NCBI GenBank assembly: GCA_021816745.1
Contig: JAKAWY010000008.1
Coordinates: 1-34,381 of the forward strand
DNA: 34,381 nt
Reading direction: 5' to 3'
DNA from: Thermoplasmata archaeon
GTDB taxonomy: Archaea > Thermoplasmatota > Thermoplasmata > Thermoplasmatales > Thermoplasmataceae
Notes under the pieces: model-generated
Told to the model about the DNA's origin: nothing
Databases searched by the model: none
Seen by the model: only the letters and a program-made list of their open reading frames with translations
In this document: positions 6,796 to 14,706 of the stretch, piece by piece
Layout: each line of letters opens with the position of its first letter
Numbering within the stretch: the first letter of the stretch is position 1
Translations under genes and position numbers: made by a program

Positions 6796-6812
6796 AAATC
6801 CCAGTGCTCCCA
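6796..6812. repeat. attR-like copy of the tRNA-Trp 3' end
   Basis: Identical to 4793-4809 over 17 nt and in the same orientation, with no tRNA body next to it. It marks the right end of the 2-kb element; the AT-rich accessory island starts just beyond. Confidence 0.85.
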
Positions 6813-6949
6813 CTCCCTGCGACTCCCCGTTTTTCCTTTTTATAATTTTGTTATCACTATAACTGATTCAATAAAATTGATTTTCCAGAACAATGCTGTA
6901 CAGATGAAAATTGTTATCCATGGGCCATCATTGTTAAAACGAAAATCGC

Positions 6950-6963
6950 TATATTTATTAATA
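6950..6963 (+). promoter_or_regulatory. TATA box for the winged-helix/GHKL operon
   Basis: AT-rich CTATATTTATTAAT, centred about 26 nt upstream of the ATG at 6983. This is the spacing of a leaderless archaeal transcript; no Shine-Dalgarno precedes that ATG. Confidence 0.6.
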
Positions 6964-6982
6964 TCTGTCTTGTATACAAATA

Positions 6983-7498
6983 ATGGAATCACTGTATGAA
7001 AGATACTTCAATTCTTTGATTCCATATGTTATTATATATAATAGGGAATTCCAGAAAAATTTACAAGCTACAGTACTTAAAAATAGATTTTCAGACATAT
7101 TATCATCTAATCTAAAAATTAAAGGATTTGTGGAGATTGGAAAAAAAATTGTTGAGCGCAGAACATTTGAAACATCATTATCTGACAATGAGCAGTGTGT
7201 TGACGAGCAGCTCAATAGTGTAAAATTCTCCATGAAGAATTCACTGGAGAACTCTTTTTTTTTCCGACCGATGCTAATTCTTATTTTTCTTAGGCTCTTT
7301 GGAAAAGGAAAGGTCTCCCAGATTAAGGAAGAGATCCCGTGCTCATTCAATGATCTGAAAGAACTTGAAGAAATGAATCTGATAACTCAGAAAATCGATG
7401 AATCAAATGGGAAAAAGGAAAACTATGTGATGCTTACCGAGAAAGGAGAGGAAGTCCTTTGTAAGATTGATGAAACTGAGAAAATTGTGAAAAGGTGA
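6983..7498 (+). CDS. Winged-helix protein of unknown function
   Basis: 171 residues. The first 90 are helical and charged and not recognised. Residues about 96-160 look like a winged helix-turn-helix: FLRLFGKGKVSQIKEEI, then FNDLKELEEMNLITQ, then a basic wing and NYVMLTEKGEEVL, the typical xLTxxGxxL ending of MarR/ArsR-type folds. It is the first gene of a four-frame run on the same strand with gaps of 9 nt or less or overlaps. It could regulate the operon or be its DNA-binding subunit. Base composition is clearly more AT-rich than the core genes to the left. Confidence 0.65.
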   Translation: MESLYERYFNSLIPYVIIYNREFQKNLQATVLKNRFSDILSSNLKIKGFVEIGKKIVERRTFETSLSDNEQCVDEQLNSVKFSMKNSLENSFFFRPMLILIFLRLFGKGKVSQIKEEIPCSFNDLKELEEMNLITQKIDESNGKKENYVMLTEKGEEVLCKIDETEKIVKR

Positions 7499-7507
7499 GA
7501 AGATAAA

Positions 7508-7813
7508 ATGACAGAATTTAAATCGACAAAAAAACCATTAAATCTAATAATAAAAATGAGGCATGGCTCAAATGAAAGAGAGGAAATATTCCTGAGGCGC
7601 TTTTCTAATCTGGACATAGAATGGATGGATGTTCCTTCTATCCGAGAAGTCTCCACGCTCAAAAACGAGATAAAAAAAGGTGAATGGAAATTGAAGATCA
7701 AAACGCCTTTTAGTTCTCATATGGTTGTTTGTGGGAAGTGTTACAACAAATTTAAGACTACAAATCAAAGAGCGTACCTATTGTATAGATGGAGGGACAC
7801 TTTTGACAACTGA
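7508..7813 (+). CDS. N-terminal part of a probable split zinc-ribbon protein
   Basis: 101 residues as read, starting at ATG 7508, 9 nt after the winged-helix gene. The first 73 residues are a basic domain of unknown type. A zinc knuckle then begins (VVCGKCYNKF, C75-x2-C78), after which the frame continues only to a TGA at 7811. The expected second half of such a ribbon appears in the next frame (YCIDGGTLL, about 7774-7800), like the CxxCGxxxx..FCPxCGxxL pattern with its second pair altered. I therefore think this frame and the next were one protein of roughly 330 residues, joined by a +1 shift somewhere in 7745-7777. Two overlapping genes remain possible. Confidence 0.5.
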   Translation: MTEFKSTKKPLNLIIKMRHGSNEREEIFLRRFSNLDIEWMDVPSIREVSTLKNEIKKGEWKLKIKTPFSSHMVVCGKCYNKFKTTNQRAYLLYRWRDTFDN

Positions 7814-8492
7814 TGTAAGTAGTTTGAGATGCTACTCCAGCTCTTCTGAGAGTTTTCCTATAATCCGTGTTCTAGGAGGAAATCCTGCACCAGGATTTCT
7901 TTTTCTTGTTTGCGAGAGTGCTATTACTAAACATGTTAACAAAATCACTGTTGAAAGCAGCAGAACAGGTACTTCATATGAATTTGAATATTCAGCTGAA
8001 ATTGATTCTGTAAAGAGTTTGGATAATTCATACAAAGATATGCTTAATGATTATCCCATTTATCTATTGAATAATTATGTAGCTGTGAAGAATTCCTATG
8101 TTCTTGGTTCAAAAATAGAGATGGCAGCAGGAATTAGATTTATCATAGAGCAATTTATATATAAAGTAGTTGCCAATGGAGCAGGATTATCGAATAAAGC
8201 AATGCGATCCATCGGCGTTGAAAAATGCATAAAGATTTTAGAAAATTCTAATGATGTCTCTACAAGCGCTCCAAACACAGAGCAAGCAATCTCAAACTGG
8301 ACTCAGACACAAAAAGCAATGGGAAAAATGCCGAATACAGAATCCCTTGTTAAATTCCTTGAAGCCTATGACACGACTTCAGATGAACTGCATGATGGTT
8401 TAAAATCGCGTGGAGTGTTATTTGATGCTTTTAAAGATACCATGATTTTTCTACTAGAATTCTATAATTTAAAAAACGAATGGAGGGAGTAA
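7725..8492 (+). CDS. C-terminal part of probable split zinc-ribbon protein, helical domain
   Basis: Open frame from 7725 (TTG) to the stop at 8490-8492, up to 255 residues. There is no convincing start, and the first 88 nt overlap the previous frame. It opens with the likely second half of a zinc ribbon (YCIDGGTLL...SSLRC) and a beta-rich stretch (residues 45-85). It then has a long helical region with AAGIRFIIEQFIYKVV, resembling the core helix of DUF4145/HEPN-like domains found with defence nucleases. That resemblance is weak and no RxxxxH catalytic motif is seen. A strong Shine-Dalgarno at its 3' end (8482-8489) serves the GHKL gene, so the two are translated in concert. Confidence 0.55.
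   Translation: MFVGSVTTNLRLQIKERTYCIDGGTLLTTDVSSLRCYSSSSESFPIIRVLGGNPAPGFLFLVCESAITKHVNKITVESSRTGTSYEFEYSAEIDSVKSLDNSYKDMLNDYPIYLLNNYVAVKNSYVLGSKIEMAAGIRFIIEQFIYKVVANGAGLSNKAMRSIGVEKCIKILENSNDVSTSAPNTEQAISNWTQTQKAMGKMPNTESLVKFLEAYDTTSDELHDGLKSRGVLFDAFKDTMIFLLEFYNLKNEWRE
8482..8489 (+). promoter_or_regulatory. Shine-Dalgarno deciding a TTG start
   Basis: GGAGGGAG lies 4 nt before the TTG at 8494 and inside the end of the upstream gene. It supports TTG 8494 as the start of the GHKL ATPase in an operon where internal genes use Shine-Dalgarno signals. Confidence 0.7.
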
Positions 8493-8493
8493 A

Positions 8494-10362
8494 TTGGAAC
8501 AGGAAGAATTTACTGGAACGTTTCCTTTACAAATATCACCGAAAATCATTCAACACATTTCTTCAAGTATGTATAGGAGTCCTTCCAGCGCAATTAAGGA
8601 GTTATTAATTAACTCATTTGACGCAGATGCAACTGAAGTAGAGCTTATTTTTTCATTTGATAAAAATGATCAAGGAAAACCCAAACTTAAGGGGATAGAA
8701 GTCAGAGATGATGGATCCGGTATGGATGGCCAACAACTAAGAACGATATTCTCTGAGATCGGAGACAGCCTTAAGAGTAGAATAGGATCCGATCCTAATG
8801 CCGACCTTTTAACGGAAAAATTCAAAAGACCCTTAGTTGGCAGGTTAGGCATTGGAATATTGGCAATCGCTTCGTCTACATCTTCATTCGAGGTAATCAC
8901 TAAAAAGGCAGATTCAGAAGATGAATTTGTTGCTGAAATTTCTATAACACAATTCGACAAGGCAATTGAAAAAGTTGCCGCTATTGAAAATTTCCCTATG
9001 GGAAAGGTTAAGATTATCAAGAACCATTCTAGTAAGACTCAAAAAGGTTACACAAGAGTTGTAGTAAGTGAGTTTAAGCCACCTTTTATGGCTCTAATAA
9101 ACCACGATGTTGATAAAACATTCGTCTTTAAGGAAATATGTACTCCTGATGATACCGGTACATTTGATTGGGAGAAATACTTCAAGGCTTACTTAAACGA
9201 ATTTTACGACAATGAAAGGATATCTAAAATGGAAGAATTGGATAAAGCAATAATCCAATTAGGTAACATTGTTCCGGTAAGATATCTTAGTGATGGCCCA
9301 GTAAGAAGTATCTTCAAATATGATGGAAAGGAATACAAAATTCTTAACGCAGAGGGACCAGTGATAAAAAAAATAAAAGAAGATCTTGAAAAATACAATT
9401 TTAACGTTAAAGTTTCCATAGATTACAATTCAAACAACTTCCACAATTCATTTTATATCTTTAAACCCCAGTTATTTCCAACTGAAAATTTACTAAATGA
9501 ATGGAAAAATAGCGGTAAGAATATTGACCAATTGAAACCAAATATCTTCGAGTTTTCACATAAAAATGACATTGGAACAAACGGAGCTAAACACGAGATT
9601 GAAATACGAGGATATGCATATCATCAAAATTCAAGAATAAATCCTAGAGAGTTTAGAGGGCTTTTATATAGGGTTTACAATGTAACAATAGGAGAGGAAT
9701 ATAAGGATGACTTAAGGCTCTATAGTAATAATCCAATCGCTTTGCACCAGACTTCAATTGAAATTTATTTAGACAAAGGCTTCCAATCCGTAGTTAACAT
9801 TGACCGTGAGAGTTTCTACCAAGGGGGAGATGCTTTTCAATACTTAAAGGCATACTTGGAGCACACTTTATCTGGAGGTGATAAGTTTCTAGAGGATGTA
9901 ATGAACGACACTATAAAAATTCTTAGGGACATTGCTAAAGATAACACATCTCCATCAGAAAAACGCCCTCCACAAGTTTATGAGATGATTGCAAATGCAT
10001 TCAATAAAACCAATAATAATACGATCCTGTCTCAAATTAAAAAAGATATGAAAGAAGGGCTTTCTTCTAAAAGATATGCATCCTCACAACATAAGATGAG
10101 TGACCCAGTGTTAAAATACGTTCAGAAAAAAAATATTGCGGAAAAATCCTTGGTCATTCCTGGAGAAGATTCGGAGACAGCAAACCTGACAGTAGATAAA
10201 GGAATTGCCATTTACAAACTTCCTTCAGTAAAATCTAGAAATAAGTCACTCTTTGAAGAGGTTGTAAAATTTACCCTTCTCTCTATAATGAAGGATGGAG
10301 AGTCCAGTCTTAACAAGGATCAAATCGAACTGTTGGTTGAACTGATAAATACATATTCTTAA
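8494..10362 (+). CDS. GHKL (Hsp90/MutL-like) ATPase, probable defence protein
   Basis: 622 residues, start TTG 8494. The N-terminal ATP-binding Bergerat fold is complete: N box E36-LLINSFDADA with N40 and D43, G1 box D72-D-G-S-G-M77, G2 box G116-RLGIGIL. The middle (about 210-470) resembles the transducer part of GHKL ATPases (e.g. YRVYNVTIGEE). The C-terminal part is helical and basic with no recognised nuclease. Such stand-alone GHKL ATPases with unassigned C-termini are frequent in defence islands (MORC/Tiamat-like architectures). It is the last gene of the winged-helix/zinc-ribbon operon and is convergent with the DndC-like gene. Family assignment is firm; the role is inferred. Confidence 0.85.
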   Translation: MEQEEFTGTFPLQISPKIIQHISSSMYRSPSSAIKELLINSFDADATEVELIFSFDKNDQGKPKLKGIEVRDDGSGMDGQQLRTIFSEIGDSLKSRIGSDPNADLLTEKFKRPLVGRLGIGILAIASSTSSFEVITKKADSEDEFVAEISITQFDKAIEKVAAIENFPMGKVKIIKNHSSKTQKGYTRVVVSEFKPPFMALINHDVDKTFVFKEICTPDDTGTFDWEKYFKAYLNEFYDNERISKMEELDKAIIQLGNIVPVRYLSDGPVRSIFKYDGKEYKILNAEGPVIKKIKEDLEKYNFNVKVSIDYNSNNFHNSFYIFKPQLFPTENLLNEWKNSGKNIDQLKPNIFEFSHKNDIGTNGAKHEIEIRGYAYHQNSRINPREFRGLLYRVYNVTIGEEYKDDLRLYSNNPIALHQTSIEIYLDKGFQSVVNIDRESFYQGGDAFQYLKAYLEHTLSGGDKFLEDVMNDTIKILRDIAKDNTSPSEKRPPQVYEMIANAFNKTNNNTILSQIKKDMKEGLSSKRYASSQHKMSDPVLKYVQKKNIAEKSLVIPGEDSETANLTVDKGIAIYKLPSVKSRNKSLFEEVVKFTLLSIMKDGESSLNKDQIELLVELINTYS

Positions 10363-10379
10363 AAAAATAAGACGAAATA

Positions 10380-11393
10380 TCAATACCCTTCATATCTACT
10401 GGACCTAAGAAGCACTTCACAACGCTCTATCTCTGGATCGGTAATAAGTTCTAATCCTACATCTTTCTCCAATGAAAGTAGCTTTTCAAGGATAGTGATT
10501 CTGAATTTCTTATTGAGACGCCCCTTTCTTCCATCTTTTCTTATGTATCGGTTTTCAGGTTTCAACTTTTCTTCTTGTATCCACTCTCTGAACTCCAATA
10601 ATTTTGTGATTACAGGGTTCCCGGCTTTGGCAAAGGAGATCATGGTTTTGTCTCTCATTACTACAGTACACATCCAGCAACCGAATCTCATGGAAGTATT
10701 CCCATAGAGGTCTATCACGTACTGGGTCTCAGGGATGACTTTCCTTGCAGGCATCATAAGGAAATACCACACTTCTTCAGCACTCCAGTGAATGATAGGT
10801 GCAGCAACATCTATCCCCTTCTGGTTTACCCACACATCACTTCCACACTCATTGGCCCCACCATTCAAGCAAGAACTCTTAAGCCTTATATCCCTCTGTT
10901 GGCTTTCACCAATCCTCAGACCTGTAATGAAAAGACCTGAATCTTCATGCAACTTCCTGGAAGGTTTGATCTTCATTTTCGGTGTGCACCACCTAAAACG
11001 TGGCCCTGGAGGAGGATAACCTCTACCAATCATCCTTACCCAGAAAGTGTCTTCTATTTCAGGCTTGACAATCTTAACTTTCGCAGGGTATCTCTTTTCC
11101 ATGGCATCAAGGAATCCATATGCAACTGTGGACATCTGCGGTATTTCCATAAGCGTGTCTGAGTATGTTATATTGAGATCTATGTCTCCGTGCAACTCTT
11201 TCATATAAAGAGCAAGTACAACAAGGGCAGTGCTGTCTTTGCCGCCCGAATAGGTGATAATCCACCTTTTATTTTTAATGTAAAGTTTTTCAAAAATTTC
11301 TATGCTTTTCTGGAATTTCTCAAAGAAAATAGAAGTAATGAATGATGGAAGATCTAATATTTCTCTTTCTTTTATTACTTTTTGAAATTCCAT
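10380..11393 (-). CDS. dndC: DndC-like PAPS-reductase-family sulfurtransferase
   Basis: 337 residues, ATG 11393. The adenine-nucleotide alpha-hydrolase (PP-loop) motif SGGKDST is at 49-55, followed by YSDTLMEIP at 77-85 and GRGYPPPGPRFRWCTPKMK at about 123-141, which is characteristic of DndC. Cysteines C136, C175, C183, C239 and C242 (the last two in RFGCWMCTVV) could ligate the Fe-S cluster known in DndC. In Dnd/Ssp systems this protein activates DNA for phosphorothioate formation together with a cysteine desulfurase and DndD/DndE. None of those partners is in this window, so it is either an orphan, works with remote partners, or belongs to a different system with its GHKL neighbour. Confidence 0.85.
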   Translation of the reverse strand: MEFQKVIKEREILDLPSFITSIFFEKFQKSIEIFEKLYIKNKRWIITYSGGKDSTALVVLALYMKELHGDIDLNITYSDTLMEIPQMSTVAYGFLDAMEKRYPAKVKIVKPEIEDTFWVRMIGRGYPPPGPRFRWCTPKMKIKPSRKLHEDSGLFITGLRIGESQQRDIRLKSSCLNGGANECGSDVWVNQKGIDVAAPIIHWSAEEVWYFLMMPARKVIPETQYVIDLYGNTSMRFGCWMCTVVMRDKTMISFAKAGNPVITKLLEFREWIQEEKLKPENRYIRKDGRKGRLNKKFRITILEKLLSLEKDVGLELITDPEIERCEVLLRSSRYEGY

Positions 11394-11466
11394 AGATAAA
11401 TACGTTCTAATATATTAAGATCTTATTGCTTTAAAGTACAATTATCATTGATTATTACTAGTTGGA

Positions 11467-11487
11467 GTAATCAATTTTTGTGATTAC
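11467..11487. repeat. Inverted repeat, 7-bp arms
   Basis: GTAATCA and TGATTAC separated by 7 nt. It lies about 75 nt upstream of the DndC-like start; it could be an operator or an RNA hairpin. No known motif. Confidence 0.4.
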
Positions 11488-11643
11488 ACGTTATGGCCGC
11501 TGAAGGACTTGGACTTCTCTTTGATGAAGGTTGGGTTCGCTAAGTTATTTGAAAATATTAACATTTTATCGAGACTTCACGCCCAACTTTTGTTTATGAT
11601 CCTCTGAAAGAGTATATGGGAATGTTTGTTTTAGCGGAGGTGT

Positions 11644-11667
11644 CAACAACTTTCCACTATGTTGTTG
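11644..11667. repeat. Inverted repeat, 7-bp arms
   Basis: CAACAAC and GTTGTTG separated by 10 nt in an otherwise geneless stretch. A hairpin is possible on either strand; no T-tract follows. Confidence 0.35.
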
Positions 11668-11778
11668 TGAAAAATTACTCAATAAATATATTTAGAATTT
11701 ACTCAGAGAATTTTGCATCAAATGGTTTTTTGTGGCCTATTTTTATTTGGAATTGTTATGTGTTCATCTTGATTATTC

Positions 11779-12027
11779 TTATTTTATCAGGGATGGTTCT
11801 CTACCGTACTTTTTGTTAATCCATTTTGAAATGGCAACTTCCATATTTGCTGCTCTCTCTTCCGAACCCAAGTTTCCTTGCAATTCATCTTTTATTATCT
11901 CGTTGATTGAATGAGATTCCTTTAATTCATAAACATATACGGATCCAAATTCATATCCTCCATAGCTAATCAATATATCTTTCTCGTCTTTCCTTCCCTT
12001 TATGAGAAAATAAGATTTCTTCGACAT
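11779..12027 (-). CDS. Small protein of unknown function
   Basis: About 82 residues from the ATG at 12027 (MSKKSYFLIKGRKDEKDILISYGGYEFGSVYVYEL...), with a beta-rich first half and a helical second half. A longer reading from a GTG at 12072 exists, but that stretch holds the best TATA-like sequence (about 12050-12062), centred about 28 nt from ATG 12027, so I prefer the shorter form as leaderless. It is divergent from the SIR2-TPR gene, with about 100 nt between their starts, so they might share regulation. No family is recognised; a role as partner or immunity protein is only a possibility. Confidence 0.55.
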   Translation of the reverse strand: MSKKSYFLIKGRKDEKDILISYGGYEFGSVYVYELKESHSINEIIKDELQGNLGSEERAANMEVAISKWINKKYGREPSLIK

Positions 12028-12123
12028 ATAAAGACACAATCGAAAATGGATATTAATATATCTATTTAGCACAGTTGGAAAAAGGTAAAGTTTTTATTAG
12101 GAATATATTTTATTATTAAGTGT

Positions 12124-13893
12124 ATGCTAATTCCAAGGGGAGAGGAGTATATTGGGTTAGACTTTAAAACTATGAATCCAATATTCTTACTTGGTGCAGG
12201 AATTTCTTTTTTATCCGGAATACCTGGAAGCGATACTATCAAACAAATTATTGAAAAGAATCTCCCAATCGATTCGTCTGATCGCCAATTATTAAATGAT
12301 GTTCTTTTGAACACCCCACTAGAAATGTTATTTTCTTTGGCTAACGGTCTGTTGAAGTATAAACCTATAAAACTTCGATCTTTGATGATAGATTTTATGA
12401 AAGCATCTCCCAATATCAACCATTTTAACCTTGCGGGAATCGCACAAGGTAAGCCTGGCACTGTATTTCTCACCACTAATTATGATATTTGTTTAGAAAA
12501 TGCATTGGAAATTCTTGGCCTACAAAGGGAAATTGATTTTTCGGTAGAAATCTTGCCTAAAGAAGACACTTTGCCCGAACTAAGATTAAATGATAAAAAA
12601 ACAAGAATTATTAAGCTCCATGGTAGTGCTGACGAATGGAAATCAACACTCACCTCAATTGAAGACGTCACCTCAAATCTATCTAACTTCCAATATGCAA
12701 AGAAATTGATAGATATTTTTGCGTACAAAGATAATAGGCCTCTTTTGATTCTTGGTTACAGTTTTTCCGATAAATATGACATAAACTCTATTCTAAAGCT
12801 CTTAAGGGAAGGTAGACGACCCATTATATACATTAAACATGAAAATGGCAAAACACCATATGCAGTTCAACCATCGGAAAATTCTAGTCATGTTCCTCTT
12901 TTGCAACCAGAAGATTTTGTAATAATAGGTGACACAAGTATATTTATTCAAGAATTATTTTTTGAAAACAATATTATTTGCAGCTTTAATTTTGAAAGTG
13001 AAAGAAAACATGCTGTTAATGAATCAAATTATGGTTGGTTGCAGATGGATAAGGGCAATGGGTATGTCCTAGCTGGGAGATTATTTCGACATGCTGGGAA
13101 GAACGAGGAATCAAAGAAGTATTTTAATAGAGGGAGCTTAGCCGTAAATAATTTTCTCACTGAAGCAAATATTGAATGCATTTTAGAATCTGCTTCTTTC
13201 TACTCAAGTCTTGATGAGGCTTACAGCAGTTATAATTCCATACTTGAACTACTACCTAAACTAAATAGAAATAACGCAGTAAAGTTTAGAGCGTACATTG
13301 GATTGATGGATAATTCACTTATAACAGGTAAAATCTCTAAAGCATCTGAATACCTAGAACTTGCAAAAAGGGAGATTAAATATGTTATACCGAAAGATAA
13401 ACAATATTATCAAGCTAGATACTATCATTCAGCTGGCAATTTAAAGAGATTCCAAGACAATACAGATAAAGAACTCGAAAATTATTCTAAGGCAATGAAA
13501 TTAGCCTTTGCAATCGGCAATATAGAGTTGATGGGAATTTCATTATTCTCTATCTCTCAAACTTACTATTTGATTTATGAAAGTAGAGTCAACAAGGATC
13601 GATTTATGTATGACAATTCTAAGAATCTGTTTCTGGAATGTCTATCTGTAGGAATGAGATCTAGGTTTTTTTATTCTCTGCTTGGAAAGAACAATATCGT
13701 AGATTTATTAGATGAATTTTTAAGTGAATATTTTAATAATGTTATACTAAAGGGAAATTACAACAGCTTTGTTAAAAATTCATTTGATATAATGAATGAA
13801 AAATATTTAACAAATGATTTTAGTGATAAATTGAAAGAAGAACTCAAATCCATATTAGATGGGCTAATTAAAACCTATAATCCTGATTTTTGA
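12124..13893 (+). CDS. SIR2-like domain protein with TPR-like C-terminal half
   Basis: 589 residues. The N-terminal SIR2-like (NAD-binding, SIR2_2 type) domain spans about 17-240: GAGIS at 24-28, TTNYD at 117-121, KLHG at 164-167 with the candidate catalytic H166, and LGYSFSD at 210-216. The rest (about 290-589) is helical with tetratricopeptide-like repeats (e.g. AYLGLMDNSL-type helix pairs, YYQARYYHSAGNLKRF). In characterised defence proteins such SIR2 domains hydrolyse NAD+ when infection is sensed and kill or arrest the cell; here that is inferred. The start could also be ATG 12172, which places the Rossmann strand at the N-terminus. It is a stand-alone gene with its own AT-rich promoter at about 12100-12116. 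Confidence 0.82.
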   Translation: MLIPRGEEYIGLDFKTMNPIFLLGAGISFLSGIPGSDTIKQIIEKNLPIDSSDRQLLNDVLLNTPLEMLFSLANGLLKYKPIKLRSLMIDFMKASPNINHFNLAGIAQGKPGTVFLTTNYDICLENALEILGLQREIDFSVEILPKEDTLPELRLNDKKTRIIKLHGSADEWKSTLTSIEDVTSNLSNFQYAKKLIDIFAYKDNRPLLILGYSFSDKYDINSILKLLREGRRPIIYIKHENGKTPYAVQPSENSSHVPLLQPEDFVIIGDTSIFIQELFFENNIICSFNFESERKHAVNESNYGWLQMDKGNGYVLAGRLFRHAGKNEESKKYFNRGSLAVNNFLTEANIECILESASFYSSLDEAYSSYNSILELLPKLNRNNAVKFRAYIGLMDNSLITGKISKASEYLELAKREIKYVIPKDKQYYQARYYHSAGNLKRFQDNTDKELENYSKAMKLAFAIGNIELMGISLFSISQTYYLIYESRVNKDRFMYDNSKNLFLECLSVGMRSRFFYSLLGKNNIVDLLDEFLSEYFNNVILKGNYNSFVKNSFDIMNEKYLTNDFSDKLKEELKSILDGLIKTYNPDF

Positions 13894-14473
13894 AGGAGAA
13901 CCTAATTTAGACTTGTAATATATTCCTGCATAAAGTTAATTTTCATCTATATAAGATATGATTCTGATCAACTTTGTTCAGTGATAGCTAGATTTCATTG
14001 GAAATTCATTTATTTGACTCTTTACTTAAATTTTGAAGTGTTATTAACGGATTGAAACCATTAATGCTAATATTTTGGATATGATTAGACTAATAAAAAT
14101 TGTGAAACCTAGGTGGTAATATTCAAGCGTTTGACTTTTACACATAGAAAAGAGGTTGCAAGAGAAGCAATCCCTTCAGAACATTCCTCATGATTAGTCA
14201 AAGAAATTATAAATTTGGGTACACTCCCCAATCTTCAAATCTTTTGGAGAATAAATTACAAATTTTTAACTCAATACCGATCTATAAAAAATAAAAGTGT
14301 GTAAATCCAAAAGTCGAACTTATTATTTCTGAACTGAAATTGAAGTTTAGTATATCTTATCTTTGAAAACTCGGAGAAAAGCACTTATAATTTATTTGTA
14401 TATTAATATTTTATATGAATACCTTACCAATATTATGTATAGCTAATGCAAATTTATATGTAGGGTTAAAAAA
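13894..14473. other. Intergenic region, mostly empty
   Basis: About 580 nt of AT-rich sequence after the SIR2 gene with stops in all frames and no recognisable RNA or repeat. TATA-like runs near 14395-14415 and 14450-14460 probably serve the short frame at 14474. Confidence 0.45.
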
Positions 14474-14620
14474 ATGACTAAAGAAAGGGCTGCAGTGTTA
14501 ATAGATAATTATTATTTAAAAAAGGAATTTTTAAATGGAAAAATGAGTTTTCTAAGAATAGAGCCAAAAAATTCATATATAGATGATAGAATACTTGATA
14601 GGTTATCATGGAATACGTAA
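14474..14620 (+). pseudogene. Possible NYN/LabA-type nuclease fragment (48 codons)
   Basis: ATG 14474 to TAA 14618-14620. The start, MTKERAAVLIDNYYLKKEF, resembles the first strand of NYN (LabA/DUF88) RNase domains, which begin with a hydrophobic strand ending in IDxxN; the Asp and a downstream Asn/Tyr are present. The remaining catalytic acids of a domain of about 150 residues are absent, so this would be an N-terminal remnant. It lies 86 nt upstream of the HEPN-STAND gene. The match is short, so confidence is low. Confidence 0.35.
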
Positions 14621-14706
14621 AAATTTAGCATTATACCATTTCCAGGCTTGGAATGAAATGGTTTTTGTTTGAATCGCTAAATTTACGTAAATAACGAGAA
14701 CTTGGA

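Larger units (their letters stand above)
4793..6812. mobile_element. Remnant element integrated at tRNA-Trp
   Basis: About 2 kb bounded by the 17-bp direct repeat of the tRNA-Trp 3' end. It contains two truncated tyrosine recombinases fused in opposite orientation, two tiny membrane-protein genes and a frameshifted gene. It is too small and too broken to be an autonomous element; it is more likely the collapsed product of one or more integrated plasmids or viruses. No replication or capsid gene is seen. The outer accessory island begins immediately to the right of the second repeat, so the 2-kb unit could also be one of several tandem integrations at this locus. Confidence 0.75.
11394..11778. 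other. Intergenic region with two inverted repeats
   Basis: Between the DndC-like gene start and the end of the small minus-strand gene. I find no credible gene; a 16-codon frame at 11493-11543 is probably chance. Two perfect 7-bp inverted repeats (11467-11487 and 11644-11667) are listed separately. The dndC promoter should be within about 60 nt of 11394 (AT-rich). Confidence 0.5.

Noticed and set aside
10380-11393. A complete Dnd phosphorothioation cluster
   Set aside because: Only the DndC-like gene is present; no cysteine desulfurase, DndB, DndD or DndE homologue can be seen in any frame of the window.
11493-11543. 16-codon frame between the DndC-like gene and the small gene at 11779
   Set aside because: Too short, no ribosome binding site and no partner context; treated as chance.
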